This document shows, in pieces, positions 54,054-62,951 of a stretch of DNA of 64,000 nucleotides (positions are counted from its first letter, which is position 1; the number at the start of each line of letters is the position of its first letter). Below the pieces are notes generated by a model. That model did no database searches. It was not told where the DNA came from and saw only the letters and a list, made by a program, of their open reading frames with translations. The position numbers were made by a program, and so were the translations under genes. The stretch is from Galbitalea sp036266835 (GTDB lineage Bacteria; Actinomycetota; Actinomycetes; Actinomycetales; Microbacteriaceae), in NCBI GenBank assembly GCA_036266835.1, contig DATAXD010000020.1, positions 11,992 to 75,991 of the forward strand, given 5' to 3'.

Positions 54054-55340
54054 GTGAGTGCCGACCGAATCAGCGCGCCCCAGGCCAGGCGCATCGCGCT
54101 CGCGGCGCAGGGGTTCGGCCGGCCGCATCCGGGCGCCGTTGGTATCCGTCAGCTGGACGCCGCGCTGCACCGGCTCGGCGTGCTGCAGCTCGATTCGGTC
54201 AACGTATTCGAACGCAGCCACTACCTGCCGCTGTTCGCGCGGCTCGGCGCCTACGACAAGTCGGATCTCGATCGGCTGACGTTCGGCGCGCGGGCGGGCA
54301 AGGGCGCACGCTACGTCGAGTACTGGGCGCACGTTGCCGCTCTCATTCCCCTGGAGACCTGGCCGCTCTGGCGTTGGAAGATGGCCGAGCACCGGGACAA
54401 GTGGATGGGCGATCCGTCGAGCTGGGTGTCCCGAAATCGCGAGATGCTCGACTGGCTTCGGGCCGAGCTCGCCGCTAACGGCCCGCAGCAGACGGGCAAG
54501 ATCGAGCACGAGACCGGAAGCAAACGCAAGGGCGGCTGGTGGGAGTGGTCGGATGTGAAAACCGGTCTCGAGTTCCTCTTTTTCATGGGCGAGGTAGTCT
54601 CCGCGGGGCGCACGCGCTTCGAGCGCACCTATGCGCTGGCCGAACAGGTCCTGCCCGCCGACCTGTTGGACGCACACGTCGACAAGCACGAGGCGTTCCG
54701 GCAGCTGCTGCTCGCATCCGCCGCCGCGCACGGAATCGGGACCGCGCGCGACCTCGCGGACTACTTCCGTCTGCCCTTGACCTACTCCGTCGGAGTTCTG
54801 CGGCAACTTGTCGACGAAGGTGCCCTGCTTCCCGTGACCGTCGACGGCTGGGAGCGGAGCGGAAAACCGCAGGCGGCGTACCTGCATCCGGATGCCCGCG
54901 TTCCCAGGCGGGTCGAGACGGTCGCACTCCTGTCGCCGTTTGATCCGGTTGTCTGGGAACGAGAGCGCGCGCTGCGGATGTTCGACTTCCATTACCGCAT
55001 CGAGATCTACACGCCCGCGCCCAAACGCATCTTCGGGTACTACACCCTACCGATGCTCGTGGACGACAGAATCGTTGGACGTATCGACTTGAAAAGCGAC
55101 AGACAGAACGGCGTACTTCGAGTGCAGTCCGCCTGGCACGAAGCCGGTCAGCCGCGCGGCTACGAATCACGGATGGCCGGGCTGCTGCGCGAGACCGCGG
55201 CATGGCAGGGGCTCGGAGGTGTCGAGGTGCGCGATCGCGGCGATCTCGCCGGTGCGATCGCTGCGGAGTTGGGCGAGCCTCTCCTGTCCCGCACCGATGA
55301 CGCCGAACCCGCAGCGAGCTTGGGGACGAGCGAACTCTGA
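54054..55340 (+). CDS. YcaQ-family DNA interstrand crosslink glycosylase
   Basis: A 428-residue winged-helix glycosylase (HTH_42/AlkX-YcaQ). The catalytic QxD-type region is LGVLQLDSVNVFERSHYLPL, followed by VEYWAHVAALIP, TYALAEQVLPADLL and a C-terminal LLSPFDPVVWERERALRMFD block. Such enzymes unhook DNA crosslinks from alkylating agents. The GTG at 54054 has TACGCT 7 bases upstream (54041-54046); a GTG two codons earlier is less likely. Confidence 0.85.
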   Translation: MSADRISAPQARRIALAAQGFGRPHPGAVGIRQLDAALHRLGVLQLDSVNVFERSHYLPLFARLGAYDKSDLDRLTFGARAGKGARYVEYWAHVAALIPLETWPLWRWKMAEHRDKWMGDPSSWVSRNREMLDWLRAELAANGPQQTGKIEHETGSKRKGGWWEWSDVKTGLEFLFFMGEVVSAGRTRFERTYALAEQVLPADLLDAHVDKHEAFRQLLLASAAAHGIGTARDLADYFRLPLTYSVGVLRQLVDEGALLPVTVDGWERSGKPQAAYLHPDARVPRRVETVALLSPFDPVVWERERALRMFDFHYRIEIYTPAPKRIFGYYTLPMLVDDRIVGRIDLKSDRQNGVLRVQSAWHEAGQPRGYESRMAGLLRETAAWQGLGGVEVRDRGDLAGAIAAELGEPLLSRTDDAEPAASLGTSEL

Positions 55341-55400
55341 GCAAAATCTAGGTAACTCGTGCCCATGTGCACGAGCGGCGCTCCCGGTCAGGATGTGATC

Positions 55401-56573
55401 ATGACCTCTACTCGTGTTCGCGTCATCCTCGGAGCCGTGGCTGCCGCCGGCCTCATTCTCGCCCTCACCTCGTGTGCGCCCGCGGTCGCGCTGCACCACG
55501 GGGGCGGCGGCCATCACAGCGCGGGGCCTACGTCTACTCCGACTCCAACGCCCACGCCAACAGTGTCCACTCTGGACACGACCGCGCCTACTCCGCTCGC
55601 GAACATCGACTGCAGCAAGTTCGTGACGCAAGCGCAACTCACGGCCGCATTCGGCAACACGGCGGTCACGGCGGTTCAAACGCCGGCAATCGCGACCGGC
55701 GACCTTAAGAACCAGAACGCCTACATTCCGGCGATGGACTATGTGCGGGCGACCGGCGGCATCACCTGCCTGTGGAGCAATGCTCCCGTGAACTACTACT
55801 ACACGAGTTCGGCGAACGGTGGCTTCCCGCCGTACAAGACCATCCAGATCAGCGTGCTGTTCCATGCGCAGCCCCTGTGGCCGACCGTCGAAGATGTGGA
55901 AGGCGTAACCGGAGATTACGGGGTCGGGTCCTGCGACATCGGAAGCTGCGAGCTCGACGAGTACATCGGTGGATCGATGTGGATGAATGCCACCGAGCTC
56001 AATCAGCTCTCCAGCCCCAACGATCCGTTCAGCGACATCATCTCCGCCGTCAAGTCGGATCTGCTGGCCGCGGGTGCCGTGGGGCCGGATCCGACCCCCG
56101 CTGCCGGCACGCTTCCGATCGGACACAGCTGCACGGACTTCGTCGCGAATGCGGATGCGTCGACCGCTCTCGGAGGGACGCCGGTGGTGTCCGTCCAGCC
56201 GATCAAACAGCAGGACGACATCGACTTCTATGGCATCTGGAGCGGCGCGCAGGATGCGTTGGGCGCTCACCCGTGTGAGTGGAAACGTGGCTCCGCGGTC
56301 GTCGGGCATCTCTCGTGGCTCGCGGGCGGCGCCTGGGCCTGGAACGAAGCGCAGGCACTGCCCTACCTCGGCTCACCGGCGCAGCCGCTCGCGATCCCGG
56401 GCCTGCCCAACGGTGACAGCGCCTTCATCCGCTGCACTGCGGGCGACAGCAGCTGCGTTGCCGATCTCATTCTCGGTGGCAACTGGATCGAGACCCAGGT
56501 CGCCCAGCCGGGAGCGACCAATCGGGCCGCCGTCACCGCGGTCGCTGCCGCAATCGTTACCAAGGTTGGCTAG
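55401..56573 (+). CDS. lipoprotein with PT-rich linker, paralogue 1 of 3
   Basis: A 390-residue lipoprotein: signal with lipobox LTSC (Cys near residue 25), His/Gly-rich and Pro-Thr-rich linker (TSTPTPTPTPTVSTL), then two similar halves each starting with a cysteine (NIDCSKFVTQAQLTAAFG; HSCTDFVANADASTALGG) and ending in Trp-rich AWAWNEAQ. The same plan recurs at 59532 and 63561. Function unknown. CAGGAT lies 6 bases before the ATG. The two-fold repeat suggests a binding or sensing domain duplication. Confidence 0.78.
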   Translation: MTSTRVRVILGAVAAAGLILALTSCAPAVALHHGGGGHHSAGPTSTPTPTPTPTVSTLDTTAPTPLANIDCSKFVTQAQLTAAFGNTAVTAVQTPAIATGDLKNQNAYIPAMDYVRATGGITCLWSNAPVNYYYTSSANGGFPPYKTIQISVLFHAQPLWPTVEDVEGVTGDYGVGSCDIGSCELDEYIGGSMWMNATELNQLSSPNDPFSDIISAVKSDLLAAGAVGPDPTPAAGTLPIGHSCTDFVANADASTALGGTPVVSVQPIKQQDDIDFYGIWSGAQDALGAHPCEWKRGSAVVGHLSWLAGGAWAWNEAQALPYLGSPAQPLAIPGLPNGDSAFIRCTAGDSSCVADLILGGNWIETQVAQPGATNRAAVTAVAAAIVTKVG

Positions 56574-56688
56574 CGGTCGCGGGGTCGCCCCACTATCGTG
56601 GGAGCGGCCCCGTCACCGTGATGGCGGGAACAAACAGGTTGTGCAGCGCCGAGTCCGGCGCTACACCTCAGCGAAGGGAGTGAGTCCC

Positions 56689-56742
56689 ATGACGGTTTTT
56701 GCCGTGCTCTCCGACACCCCATTCCCTTCCGAGGCCGCCTAA
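56689..56742 (+). CDS. 17-codon upstream reading frame (possible leader peptide)
   Basis: Encodes MTVFAVLSDTPFPSEAA and a TAA stop, preceded by AAGGGAGTGA at a suitable distance. It is located 43 bases before the RIO kinase start. Its end forms one arm of a hairpin at 56732-56763, so translation could affect that structure. Could also be chance. Confidence 0.5.
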   Translation: MTVFAVLSDTPFPSEAA

Positions 56743-56763
56743 CTCATCACCTAGCGGTGGCCT
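56732..56763 (+). promoter_or_regulatory. hairpin over the leader stop codon, before the RIO kinase
   Basis: AGGCCGCC (56732-56739) pairs with GGTGGCCT (56756-56763) through eight base pairs including one G-U, with the TAA stop in the loop region. The kinase ribosome site (GGAG, 56772-56775) lies just after. A second hairpin AGCGCC/GGCGCT (56645-56662) is upstream. An attenuation-like role is inferred. Confidence 0.45.
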
Positions 56764-56785
56764 CCCCATCTGGAGTCCACCTACC

Positions 56786-57670
56786 TTGTTTTATGACGAC
56801 GTTTCTCTTGAAAGCCCCTCGGCCGCCGGTGCCTTCGACCGATCAGCGCTGACCTTCCTCGGCGCCGAACCGGGCGACGGCCAGCGCTGGACCACCTGGC
56901 CGGCGGTCATTCCCACCCAGCGCGGCCCGCGACCTCATCCGGAGTGGCTCGTGACATCGGCGGGAGCATTCGACACCGAGCTCGGCGTCGTGAAATCCGG
57001 TAAGGAGGCCGACCTGTTCCTGATCGAACGGGCGGTGCCGGATGATCCGACGCAGTCCTGCATCCTCGCCGCCAAGCGCTACCGCAGTGCCGACAACAGC
57101 GACTTCCATCGCTCGGCGCGATACACGGAGGGTCGAGGGATGCGCAACACGCGCGACTCCCGTGCCGTCGCGCGGGGAACCGCATATGGGCGATCCGTTG
57201 CCGCGGGGACCTGGGCGACCGCGGAGTTCGAGGCGCTCTGCACGCTGCACCTCCTGGGACTGCCGGTCCCGTATCCGGTGCAGGTGAACGGCACGGAGAT
57301 CCTGATGGAGTTCATCGGAGCGGATGCGTCCGGTGATCGTGGTTCGCGCACCGTTGCGGCACCGCGCCTTGCCCAGGTGCGCACCAGCCGCGAGGAACTC
57401 GGCGGATACCTCGATCAGGTGCTCGACATCCTGAACACGCTCGCCGATGCGGGGTTCGCGCACGGCGACCTGTCCCCGTATAACCTGCTCGTGCAGGACG
57501 GACGTGTCGTCGTGATCGACCTGCCTCAGCTGGTCGAGGTCGTGAGCAATCCGAGCGGACTCGACTTCCTGCACCGCGATTGCGTGAACGTGTGCAGCTG
57601 GTTCACACGCCAGGGTCTCGACACCGATCCGGAGCCGATCTTCGCTGACCTAATCGCCCGACTCTTCTGA
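56786..57670 (+). CDS. RIO-type serine/threonine kinase
   Basis: A 294-residue RIO1-like kinase: nucleotide loop VVKSGKEADLFLIE, lysine in LAAKRYRSADNSDF, catalytic loop FAHGDLSPYNLLV and metal motif VVVIDLPQLVEV. RIO kinases assist ribosome assembly in eukaryotes and archaea; bacterial ones are poorly studied. The TTG at 56786 follows GGAG at 10 bases and gives a family-like start; an earlier frame start at 56699 would overlap the leader frame. No partner gene is obvious. Confidence 0.85.
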   Translation: MFYDDVSLESPSAAGAFDRSALTFLGAEPGDGQRWTTWPAVIPTQRGPRPHPEWLVTSAGAFDTELGVVKSGKEADLFLIERAVPDDPTQSCILAAKRYRSADNSDFHRSARYTEGRGMRNTRDSRAVARGTAYGRSVAAGTWATAEFEALCTLHLLGLPVPYPVQVNGTEILMEFIGADASGDRGSRTVAAPRLAQVRTSREELGGYLDQVLDILNTLADAGFAHGDLSPYNLLVQDGRVVVIDLPQLVEVVSNPSGLDFLHRDCVNVCSWFTRQGLDTDPEPIFADLIARLF

Positions 57671-57702
57671 CCCCGCACTCTCTCTTTTCAGGAGGGCGCC
57701 GA

Positions 57703-57791
57703 CTAATTCAGGAGGTCGGGCTGCGGATCCGGCAGGAATCAACCTTTCCGCCCGGTACAAACCACACCAGTCACATACCCTCCTGAATTAG
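57703..57791. repeat. 13-base inverted repeat between convergent RIO kinase and htpX
   Basis: CTAATTCAGGAGG (57703-57715) is the exact complement of CCTCCTGAATTAG (57779-57791); GGCAGGAA/TTTCCGCC form an inner stem, and TTTTCAGGAGGG lies just outside at 57685. It fills most of the 135-base gap. Confidence 0.8.
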
Positions 57792-57805
57792 GAGAGCAAA
57801 AGGGG

Positions 57806-58717
57806 CTAGAAGGTGCCACCGATCTTTTCGAGGCGGGCAATGCGCTCCGGGATCGGCGGGTGCGTTCCGAACAGGCGACCGATGAGACCCGGCTTATTCG
57901 GATCCGCGACCCACATGTGCGCCATCGATGAGTTCTGTCGGCGTATCGGCCGGCCATACTGTCCGAGCTTCTGAAGCGCGCTCTCGAGCTCCGGCGGGTT
58001 ACGCGTGATCATCGCGCTTGATGCGTCCGCGAGGTACTCACGCTGACGAGAGATCGCGGCCTGGATGAGCGCCGCAAGAATCGGAGAAATGACGAGTGCG
58101 ACGAGGCTCCCGATCAGGAGGATCGGGTTGCCGCCACCCCCGCCGCCGCCGCGGTTGTTGCCACCGAAGCCGCCGAAGAAGCTGAGGCGAAGCAGCACGT
58201 CCGCCAGGAATCCGATCACGACAACCAGCCCGAACACGATCGTCGAGACTCGGATGTCGTAGTTCTGAACGTGGCCCATCTCGTGCGCCATGACGCCCTC
58301 GAGTTCCGAGTCGGTCATCAGGTCGAGGATGCCAGTGGTCGCCGCAACCGCCGCGTGCTTCGGATCGCGCCCGGTCGAGAACGCGTTCGGCGCGGGATCG
58401 TTGATGATGTAGACCTTGGGCATCGGCAGACCCGTCGTAATCGACAGGTTCTCGACGATGTTGTACAGACGCGGATTGTCGGCCCGCTGGATCTGCCGCG
58501 CACCAGTGATCGCCAGCGCCTGCTTGCCAGCGATGAAGAACTGGAGCACCGTGTAAGCGCCCGCGCCGATAACGACGGCGTAGAAGATGCCGTAGCCGCC
58601 CTCCTGCCCGTCACCCCAGATGTAGTTCACTGCGAACGCGATCGCGGCGATGATGATCACGAAAATCATCATGATGAAGATCGTGTTGCGCTTGTTAGCT
58701 GCTATGGCGCGGTACAA
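57806..58717 (-). CDS. htpX: zinc metalloprotease HtpX homologue
   Basis: A 303-residue M48 membrane protease: two spans near residues 12-60, PKVYIINDPAPNAFSTGRDP, the zinc motif MAHEMGHVQNYD (near residue 144), two further spans and the conserved tail FGTHPPIPERIARLEKIGG. It degrades misfolded membrane proteins. The TTG start has GGAG 7 bases upstream. It follows lemA in the same direction, the usual lemA-htpX pairing. Confidence 0.92.
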   Translation of the reverse strand: MYRAIAANKRNTIFIMMIFVIIIAAIAFAVNYIWGDGQEGGYGIFYAVVIGAGAYTVLQFFIAGKQALAITGARQIQRADNPRLYNIVENLSITTGLPMPKVYIINDPAPNAFSTGRDPKHAAVAATTGILDLMTDSELEGVMAHEMGHVQNYDIRVSTIVFGLVVVIGFLADVLLRLSFFGGFGGNNRGGGGGGGNPILLIGSLVALVISPILAALIQAAISRQREYLADASSAMITRNPPELESALQKLGQYGRPIRRQNSSMAHMWVADPNKPGLIGRLFGTHPPIPERIARLEKIGGTF

Positions 58718-58763
58718 ATTGGGGCTCCGTTAACGGGGATCTGCAGACGATTTACTGGTCGAA

Positions 58764-58804
58764 GGTCTCGGCACGCGCGCCCGTGCCGGGCGCGCTACTC
58801 GACC
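58764..58804. repeat. GGTCTCGGCA...TACTCGACC palindromic element, copy 3
   Basis: GGTCTCG and TACTCGACC enclose an 8-base-pair stem GCGCGCCC (58775-58782) / GGGCGCGC (58788-58795). It lies between lemA and htpX. Confidence 0.7.
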
Positions 58805-58820
58805 CGCGGGCAGTGACGAG

Positions 58821-59384
58821 TTAGAACTGCACCTTCGGTGCGTCGGCGATCGCGGTCGGGTCGTCGACCTCGAAGAAGTCGCGAGCCGAGAATCCGAGGC
58901 GCTTGGCGAACACGTTGTTCGGGAACACCTGGATCTTGGTGTTGAAGTCACGAACCCCGCCGTTGTAGAACCGACGCGAAGCCTGGATCTTGTCCTCGGT
59001 GTCGACCAGCTGAGCCTGCAGGTCGAGGAAGTTCTGGCTGGCCTGAAGCTGCGGGTAGGCCTCGGCGACCGCGAAGATCGACTTGAGCGCGCTCTGCATC
59101 GGGCCCTCGGCAGCGGTTGCCTGCGCCGGGGTGGTCGCGTTGACGGTCGCGGCGCGAGCGGCAGTGACCGCTTCGAACACGCCCGACTCGTGTGCGGCGT
59201 AACCCTTGACGGAGTCGACCAGGTTCGGGATGAGGTCGGCACGACGCTTGAGCTGGACGGTGATGTCGCTCCACGCCTCGTCGACTCGGTTCTTCAGCGT
59301 GACGAGACCGTTGTAGGTCGCCCACAGGTAGATACCGATGATGATCACGAGCAGAACGATGATGCCGATGATGATGTAAACCAT
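58821..59384 (-). CDS. LemA family protein
   Basis: A 187-residue LemA protein: one N-terminal membrane span (MVYIIIGIIVLLVIIIGIYL) with the helical bundle starting NGLVTLKNRVDEAWSDITVQ and LKRRADLIPNLVDSVKGYAA, ending IQVFPNNVFAKRLGF. It is upstream of htpX and likely cotranscribed; LemA proteins work with membrane proteases or envelope processes. The ATG at 59384 is chosen because TATAGT lies 7 bases upstream (59392-59397). Confidence 0.92.
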   Translation of the reverse strand: MVYIIIGIIVLLVIIIGIYLWATYNGLVTLKNRVDEAWSDITVQLKRRADLIPNLVDSVKGYAAHESGVFEAVTAARAATVNATTPAQATAAEGPMQSALKSIFAVAEAYPQLQASQNFLDLQAQLVDTEDKIQASRRFYNGGVRDFNTKIQVFPNNVFAKRLGFSARDFFEVDDPTAIADAPKVQF

Positions 59385-59531
59385 GCCTAGAACTATAAGC
59401 GACGCCATGGAAAGTGGTCTGGGCAATTGTTCTCTATGTTTTGTGAACGATTGGAGGTCGGGTCGGACGCCCGCAAACCTGGACACCGACTACTCATGGA
59501 GCAACGCTCAGCTGGCGGCTACCGTGATGCC

Positions 59532-60686
59532 ATGCCCCTAAGATTCCGCCGATTTTCCGTTCGAAGTGCTCTGTCGATTGCGGCCGCAGCCCTCATCATC
59601 GGCGGTCTTGCGGCATGCGCACCGGCTCAGAATTCCAAGACACACATCCACAATGGTCCGAGCAAGGTTCCCAGTGCCTCGCCCACACCGACACCCACAC
59701 CACTAAGCGCCCCAACGACTCGGATCACAAAGACCTGCTCCGACCTCGTGTCGGCAGCCGCGCTCACGACCTCCCTGGGCGCCAGCGCGCCGGCCGTGAC
59801 TCCGCCTCCGTTGTTCGTGAGCGACATTATCTTTCAAGAGGATGGCGCCTTGACCTGCAACTGGTCGGACAACTATGCGAAGGATGCGGCCGAGACCTCG
59901 AATCACCTGGTGGTGTGGGCCCTGCCCGACGTTTCCACCGCCAATTGGTCGCAGGCGACGCCGACCCTCGTCCTGAGCGGCGAAACCAAGACGACCCTGA
60001 TCCGCGGGAACGCATACGGATGGTGCAATCCGGCGATTCCGAAGGGCACGGTCTGCAGCATCGACACCCTGGTCGGCTCGACCTGGCTGAGTATCGAGGT
60101 CGAGTCGCTCTCGAAGACGTTCGCCACCTCGGATCTCGGTCTGACGCACTTCGCCGCGCTGCTGAACCCCATCGTCACAGCGGCCCAGGCGAGCAGTTTC
60201 GTCACGGAACCGAAGTGGACCGACCCCGCCGCAACGACGACGCCGACGACCTGCACCACGACGCTGCCGTACTCGGAAGTTGCGACGGCTTCCGGCGCCA
60301 CCGGCATCAATGCGATCGGACCCGACCTCACAGACCAGGAGTCGCTGGCAGAATACCTTGGCGCGGCCGCCAGCGTCGGTCGGGTGGAGTGTGACCTCGG
60401 GTCAGGTGACGAGAAGGACGCATTCTTCGCGACGGTGCTTCCCGGTGGCGCTTGGGCCTGGTCGCAGGACCAGACTGCCGCAGTCTCCCAGCCCGGCTAC
60501 GCGACAGTGCCGAGCCTCGGAACCAAGGCGTTCGAGTACAAGGACACCAACGCCAACGGCGTTGAAATCGACTGGGTGCGCGGAGACAACCTCTGCTCGA
60601 TATCCGTCACGCTCAGCAACCCCGCGAAGGATGCGAGTGTCGCGCTCGCGCTGGCGACATACGTGAACAACGAGATTCCCGGGTAG
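59532..60686 (+). CDS. lipoprotein with PT-rich linker, paralogue 2 of 3
   Basis: A 384-residue lipoprotein with signal and lipobox LAAC, linker SASPTPTPTPLSAP, then two halves with cysteine-led motifs (ITKTCSDLVSAAALTTSLG; TTCTTTLPYSEVATASG) and a Trp-rich GGAWAWSQDQ, as in the 55401 gene. Function unknown. TACCGT lies 6 bases before the ATG (59520-59525). Close spacing of three relatives suggests local duplication. Confidence 0.78.
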   Translation: MPLRFRRFSVRSALSIAAAALIIGGLAACAPAQNSKTHIHNGPSKVPSASPTPTPTPLSAPTTRITKTCSDLVSAAALTTSLGASAPAVTPPPLFVSDIIFQEDGALTCNWSDNYAKDAAETSNHLVVWALPDVSTANWSQATPTLVLSGETKTTLIRGNAYGWCNPAIPKGTVCSIDTLVGSTWLSIEVESLSKTFATSDLGLTHFAALLNPIVTAAQASSFVTEPKWTDPAATTTPTTCTTTLPYSEVATASGATGINAIGPDLTDQESLAEYLGAAASVGRVECDLGSGDEKDAFFATVLPGGAWAWSQDQTAAVSQPGYATVPSLGTKAFEYKDTNANGVEIDWVRGDNLCSISVTLSNPAKDASVALALATYVNNEIPG

Positions 60687-60717
60687 GGACTTGGCCGCGC
60701 GGGCCTAGGCTCGGGCT

Positions 60718-61392
60718 GTGAACGCCACCGGGGCAGCCAGGTCTGCGGATGAATCATCCGCTCCCCCGCGCCGCGGACGCCGCAAATCGGCGGATTCCGG
60801 CGAGGGCGCCCGCGCCGAGATCGTTGCCGCCGCCCGGGTCGAATTTGCGGCAAAGGGCTACGACTCGACGTCGCTCCGCGCGGTCGCTCGTCGAGCCGGC
60901 GTGGATGCTGCGCTGGTTCATCACTACTTCGCCGACAAGGCCGACCTGTTTGCCGCGACCGTGGATGTGCCGATCCGCCCCGACCTGATCGTCGCAGAGA
61001 TTCTGCGCGGTCCGAGGGATGCGATCGGCGCGACGATCATCCGCACGATCCTCGACCGCCTCGACAACAAACCCGTCGGGGATGCGGTGCTCGGAGTCGT
61101 GAGAACGGCCCTCGGGCACGAGTTCGCCGCGCGGATCCTCCGCCAGTTCATGGTGCGCGAGGTGCTCGGCCGAGTCGCAGCCGCGCTCGATCTCGAAGAC
61201 GGCGAATTGCGGGCGACTCTCGCCGGGTCGCAGATCATCGGGCTGATAATTGCCCGCTACGGCATCAAGTTCGCGCCTCTCGCCGAAGCATCCGCGGATG
61301 AGGTTGTCGCCAGGGTCGGCACCGTGGTGCAGTGGTATCTGGTGGGCGATTGGAAGCAGTCAGCCGACGCGCCGCGCCAAGCGCGCCCTTGA
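60718..61392 (+). CDS. TetR-family repressor
   Basis: A 224-residue regulator with N-terminal helix-turn-helix (ARAEIVAAARVEFAAKGYDS, LRAVARRAGVDAALVHHYFA) and the TetR_C_17-like ligand domain (MVREVLGRVAAALDLEDGEL). It lies 32 bases before an ABC exporter and probably represses it and itself. GTG start with TAGGCT 6 bases upstream (leaderless). Ligand unknown. Confidence 0.9.
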   Translation: MNATGAARSADESSAPPRRGRRKSADSGEGARAEIVAAARVEFAAKGYDSTSLRAVARRAGVDAALVHHYFADKADLFAATVDVPIRPDLIVAEILRGPRDAIGATIIRTILDRLDNKPVGDAVLGVVRTALGHEFAARILRQFMVREVLGRVAAALDLEDGELRATLAGSQIIGLIIARYGIKFAPLAEASADEVVARVGTVVQWYLVGDWKQSADAPRQARP

Positions 61393-61414
61393 CCCGGGAG
61401 CTCGACGGGGCAAT

Positions 61415-61434
61415 AATTCATCACATGATGAATT
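61415..61434. promoter_or_regulatory. TetR-type operator overlapping the ABC exporter start
   Basis: Perfect 9-base inverted repeat AATTCATCA-CA-TGATGAATT, AT-rich, spanning the start codon at 61425. AATAAT 7 bases before the ATG could be the -10. Binding here would block both transcription start and translation start. Confidence 0.72.
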
Positions 61435-62186
61435 CTGCGCCTCCGGCGATCGAGATCGCGAATCTGCGCGTGCGAAGGGGCAAGCTCGAGGTGCTCCACG
61501 ACCTGTCGGTGTCGGTTCCGCGGGGCCAGGTCGTCGGGCTGCTCGGCCCGAGCGGAAGCGGAAAGTCAACGCTGATGCGCGCCATCGTCGGCGCCCAACG
61601 GATCGCGAGCGGGACTGTCACGGTGCTTGGCCAGCATGCCGGGTCGGCGGGCTTGAGGAAACGGATCGGCTACGTGACGCAGGCACCGAGCGTGTACGAA
61701 GACCTCACGGTGACCCAGAACCTCAAGTACTTCGGCAGCGTCATCGGCGCACCGACATCCGACATCGATCGCGTTCTCTCCGAGGTCGAGCTGACCCCGC
61801 AGGCGAAACAGCTCGTCGGCAGCCTCAGCGGCGGTCAGCTCAATCGCGTCTCGCTGGCGGTCGCGCTCCTGGGCCGACCCGAGGTGCTGGTGCTCGACGA
61901 GCCCACCGTCGGTCTCGACCCGGTCTTGCGGCATGACCTGTGGGAGTTGTTCGCGCAACTCGCCAAGTCCGGAGTGAGCCTCCTGGTCTCGAGTCACGTG
62001 ATGGACGAAGCGCGACGCTGCGACCGCATCCTCCTGCTGCATAACGGTGACCTGCTTGCCGACGAGACGCCCGACGAGCTGCTCAAGGAAACCAAAACGC
62101 AGGACGCGGACGACGCGTTCCTCGCGCTGATCGCGCGGGCCAACAGACGCGTAGCAACCGAGAGCTCGAAGGAGGCCGCAGCATGA
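61425..62186 (+). CDS. ABC exporter ATPase (drug/antibiotic type)
   Basis: A 253-residue ATPase of the DrrA/CcmA type: Walker A LLGPSGSGKSTLMRAI, VTQAPSVYEDLTV, signature LVGSLSGGQLNRVSLA, Walker B VLVLDEPTVGLDP and VSSHVMDEARRCD. Start at the first of two ATGs inside the operator. It works with the overlapping permease at 62183 to export an unknown compound or lipid. Confidence 0.9.
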   Translation: MMNSAPPAIEIANLRVRRGKLEVLHDLSVSVPRGQVVGLLGPSGSGKSTLMRAIVGAQRIASGTVTVLGQHAGSAGLRKRIGYVTQAPSVYEDLTVTQNLKYFGSVIGAPTSDIDRVLSEVELTPQAKQLVGSLSGGQLNRVSLAVALLGRPEVLVLDEPTVGLDPVLRHDLWELFAQLAKSGVSLLVSSHVMDEARRCDRILLLHNGDLLADETPDELLKETKTQDADDAFLALIARANRRVATESSKEAAA

Positions 62187-62914
62187 ACCCGCGGCTGACG
62201 CTCGCCACAACGGGGCGGGTCCTGGCTCAGATCCGTCATGACCCTCGGACCATCGTGCTGCTGCTGGTCGTGCCGAGCCTGCTGATCGGCCTCATGGCCT
62301 GGATCTTCGTCGACACGAAGGAGTTCGAAACGATTGGCCCAGCGCTTCTGGCGCTGTTTCCGTTCATCGTCATGTTCCTGATCACGAGCATCACGACACT
62401 CCGGGAGCGCCGATCCGGCACGCTCGAACGTCTGATGACCATGCCGCTCGGCAAGTTCGACTTCATCCTCGGCTACGCTCTCGCCTTCGGGCTGCTGGCG
62501 ATCGTGCAGTCCCTGATCGCGGTTGGTTATGCGGTCTGGGTGTGCGGCCTCACGATCAGCGGAAACGTCTGGCTGTTGATCCTCGTCGCCGTGGTCAATG
62601 CGCTGCTGGGAACGACGCTCGGTCTGTTCGCGAGTGCGTTCGCATCCACCGAGTTCCAGGTCGTCCAGTTCATGCCAGCTCTGGTGTTCCCGCAGATCCT
62701 GCTCGGCGGCATCTTCATCCCGCGAAGCCAGATGCCGGATGTGCTGCGCTCGATCTCGGACTGGCTTCCGCTCTCCCACTCGATCGAGGCGCTGCAGAAG
62801 GTGACTACTGAGACGAGCAGTGGGGCCGTGCTCCGCGAGAGCGGAATCGTCGCCCTCTGGGCCCTCGGCCTCGTCGTGGTCGGCGCGATCACCCTGCGAC
62901 GGCGCACCGAGTAG
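62183..62914 (+). CDS. ABC-2 type exporter permease
   Basis: A 243-residue ABC-2 permease with six spans (first at about 25-43), the typical LRERRSGTLERLMTMPLGKF loop and ILLGGIFIPRSQMPDVLRSI near the C-terminus. ATG overlaps the ATPase stop (ATGA). The pair plus the TetR gene forms a small regulated efflux unit. Confidence 0.9.
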   Translation: MNPRLTLATTGRVLAQIRHDPRTIVLLLVVPSLLIGLMAWIFVDTKEFETIGPALLALFPFIVMFLITSITTLRERRSGTLERLMTMPLGKFDFILGYALAFGLLAIVQSLIAVGYAVWVCGLTISGNVWLLILVAVVNALLGTTLGLFASAFASTEFQVVQFMPALVFPQILLGGIFIPRSQMPDVLRSISDWLPLSHSIEALQKVTTETSSGAVLRESGIVALWALGLVVVGAITLRRRTE

Positions 62915-62951
62915 GACGTCGAACCCGCCATGCGACTGGCAGGATGGGTGC

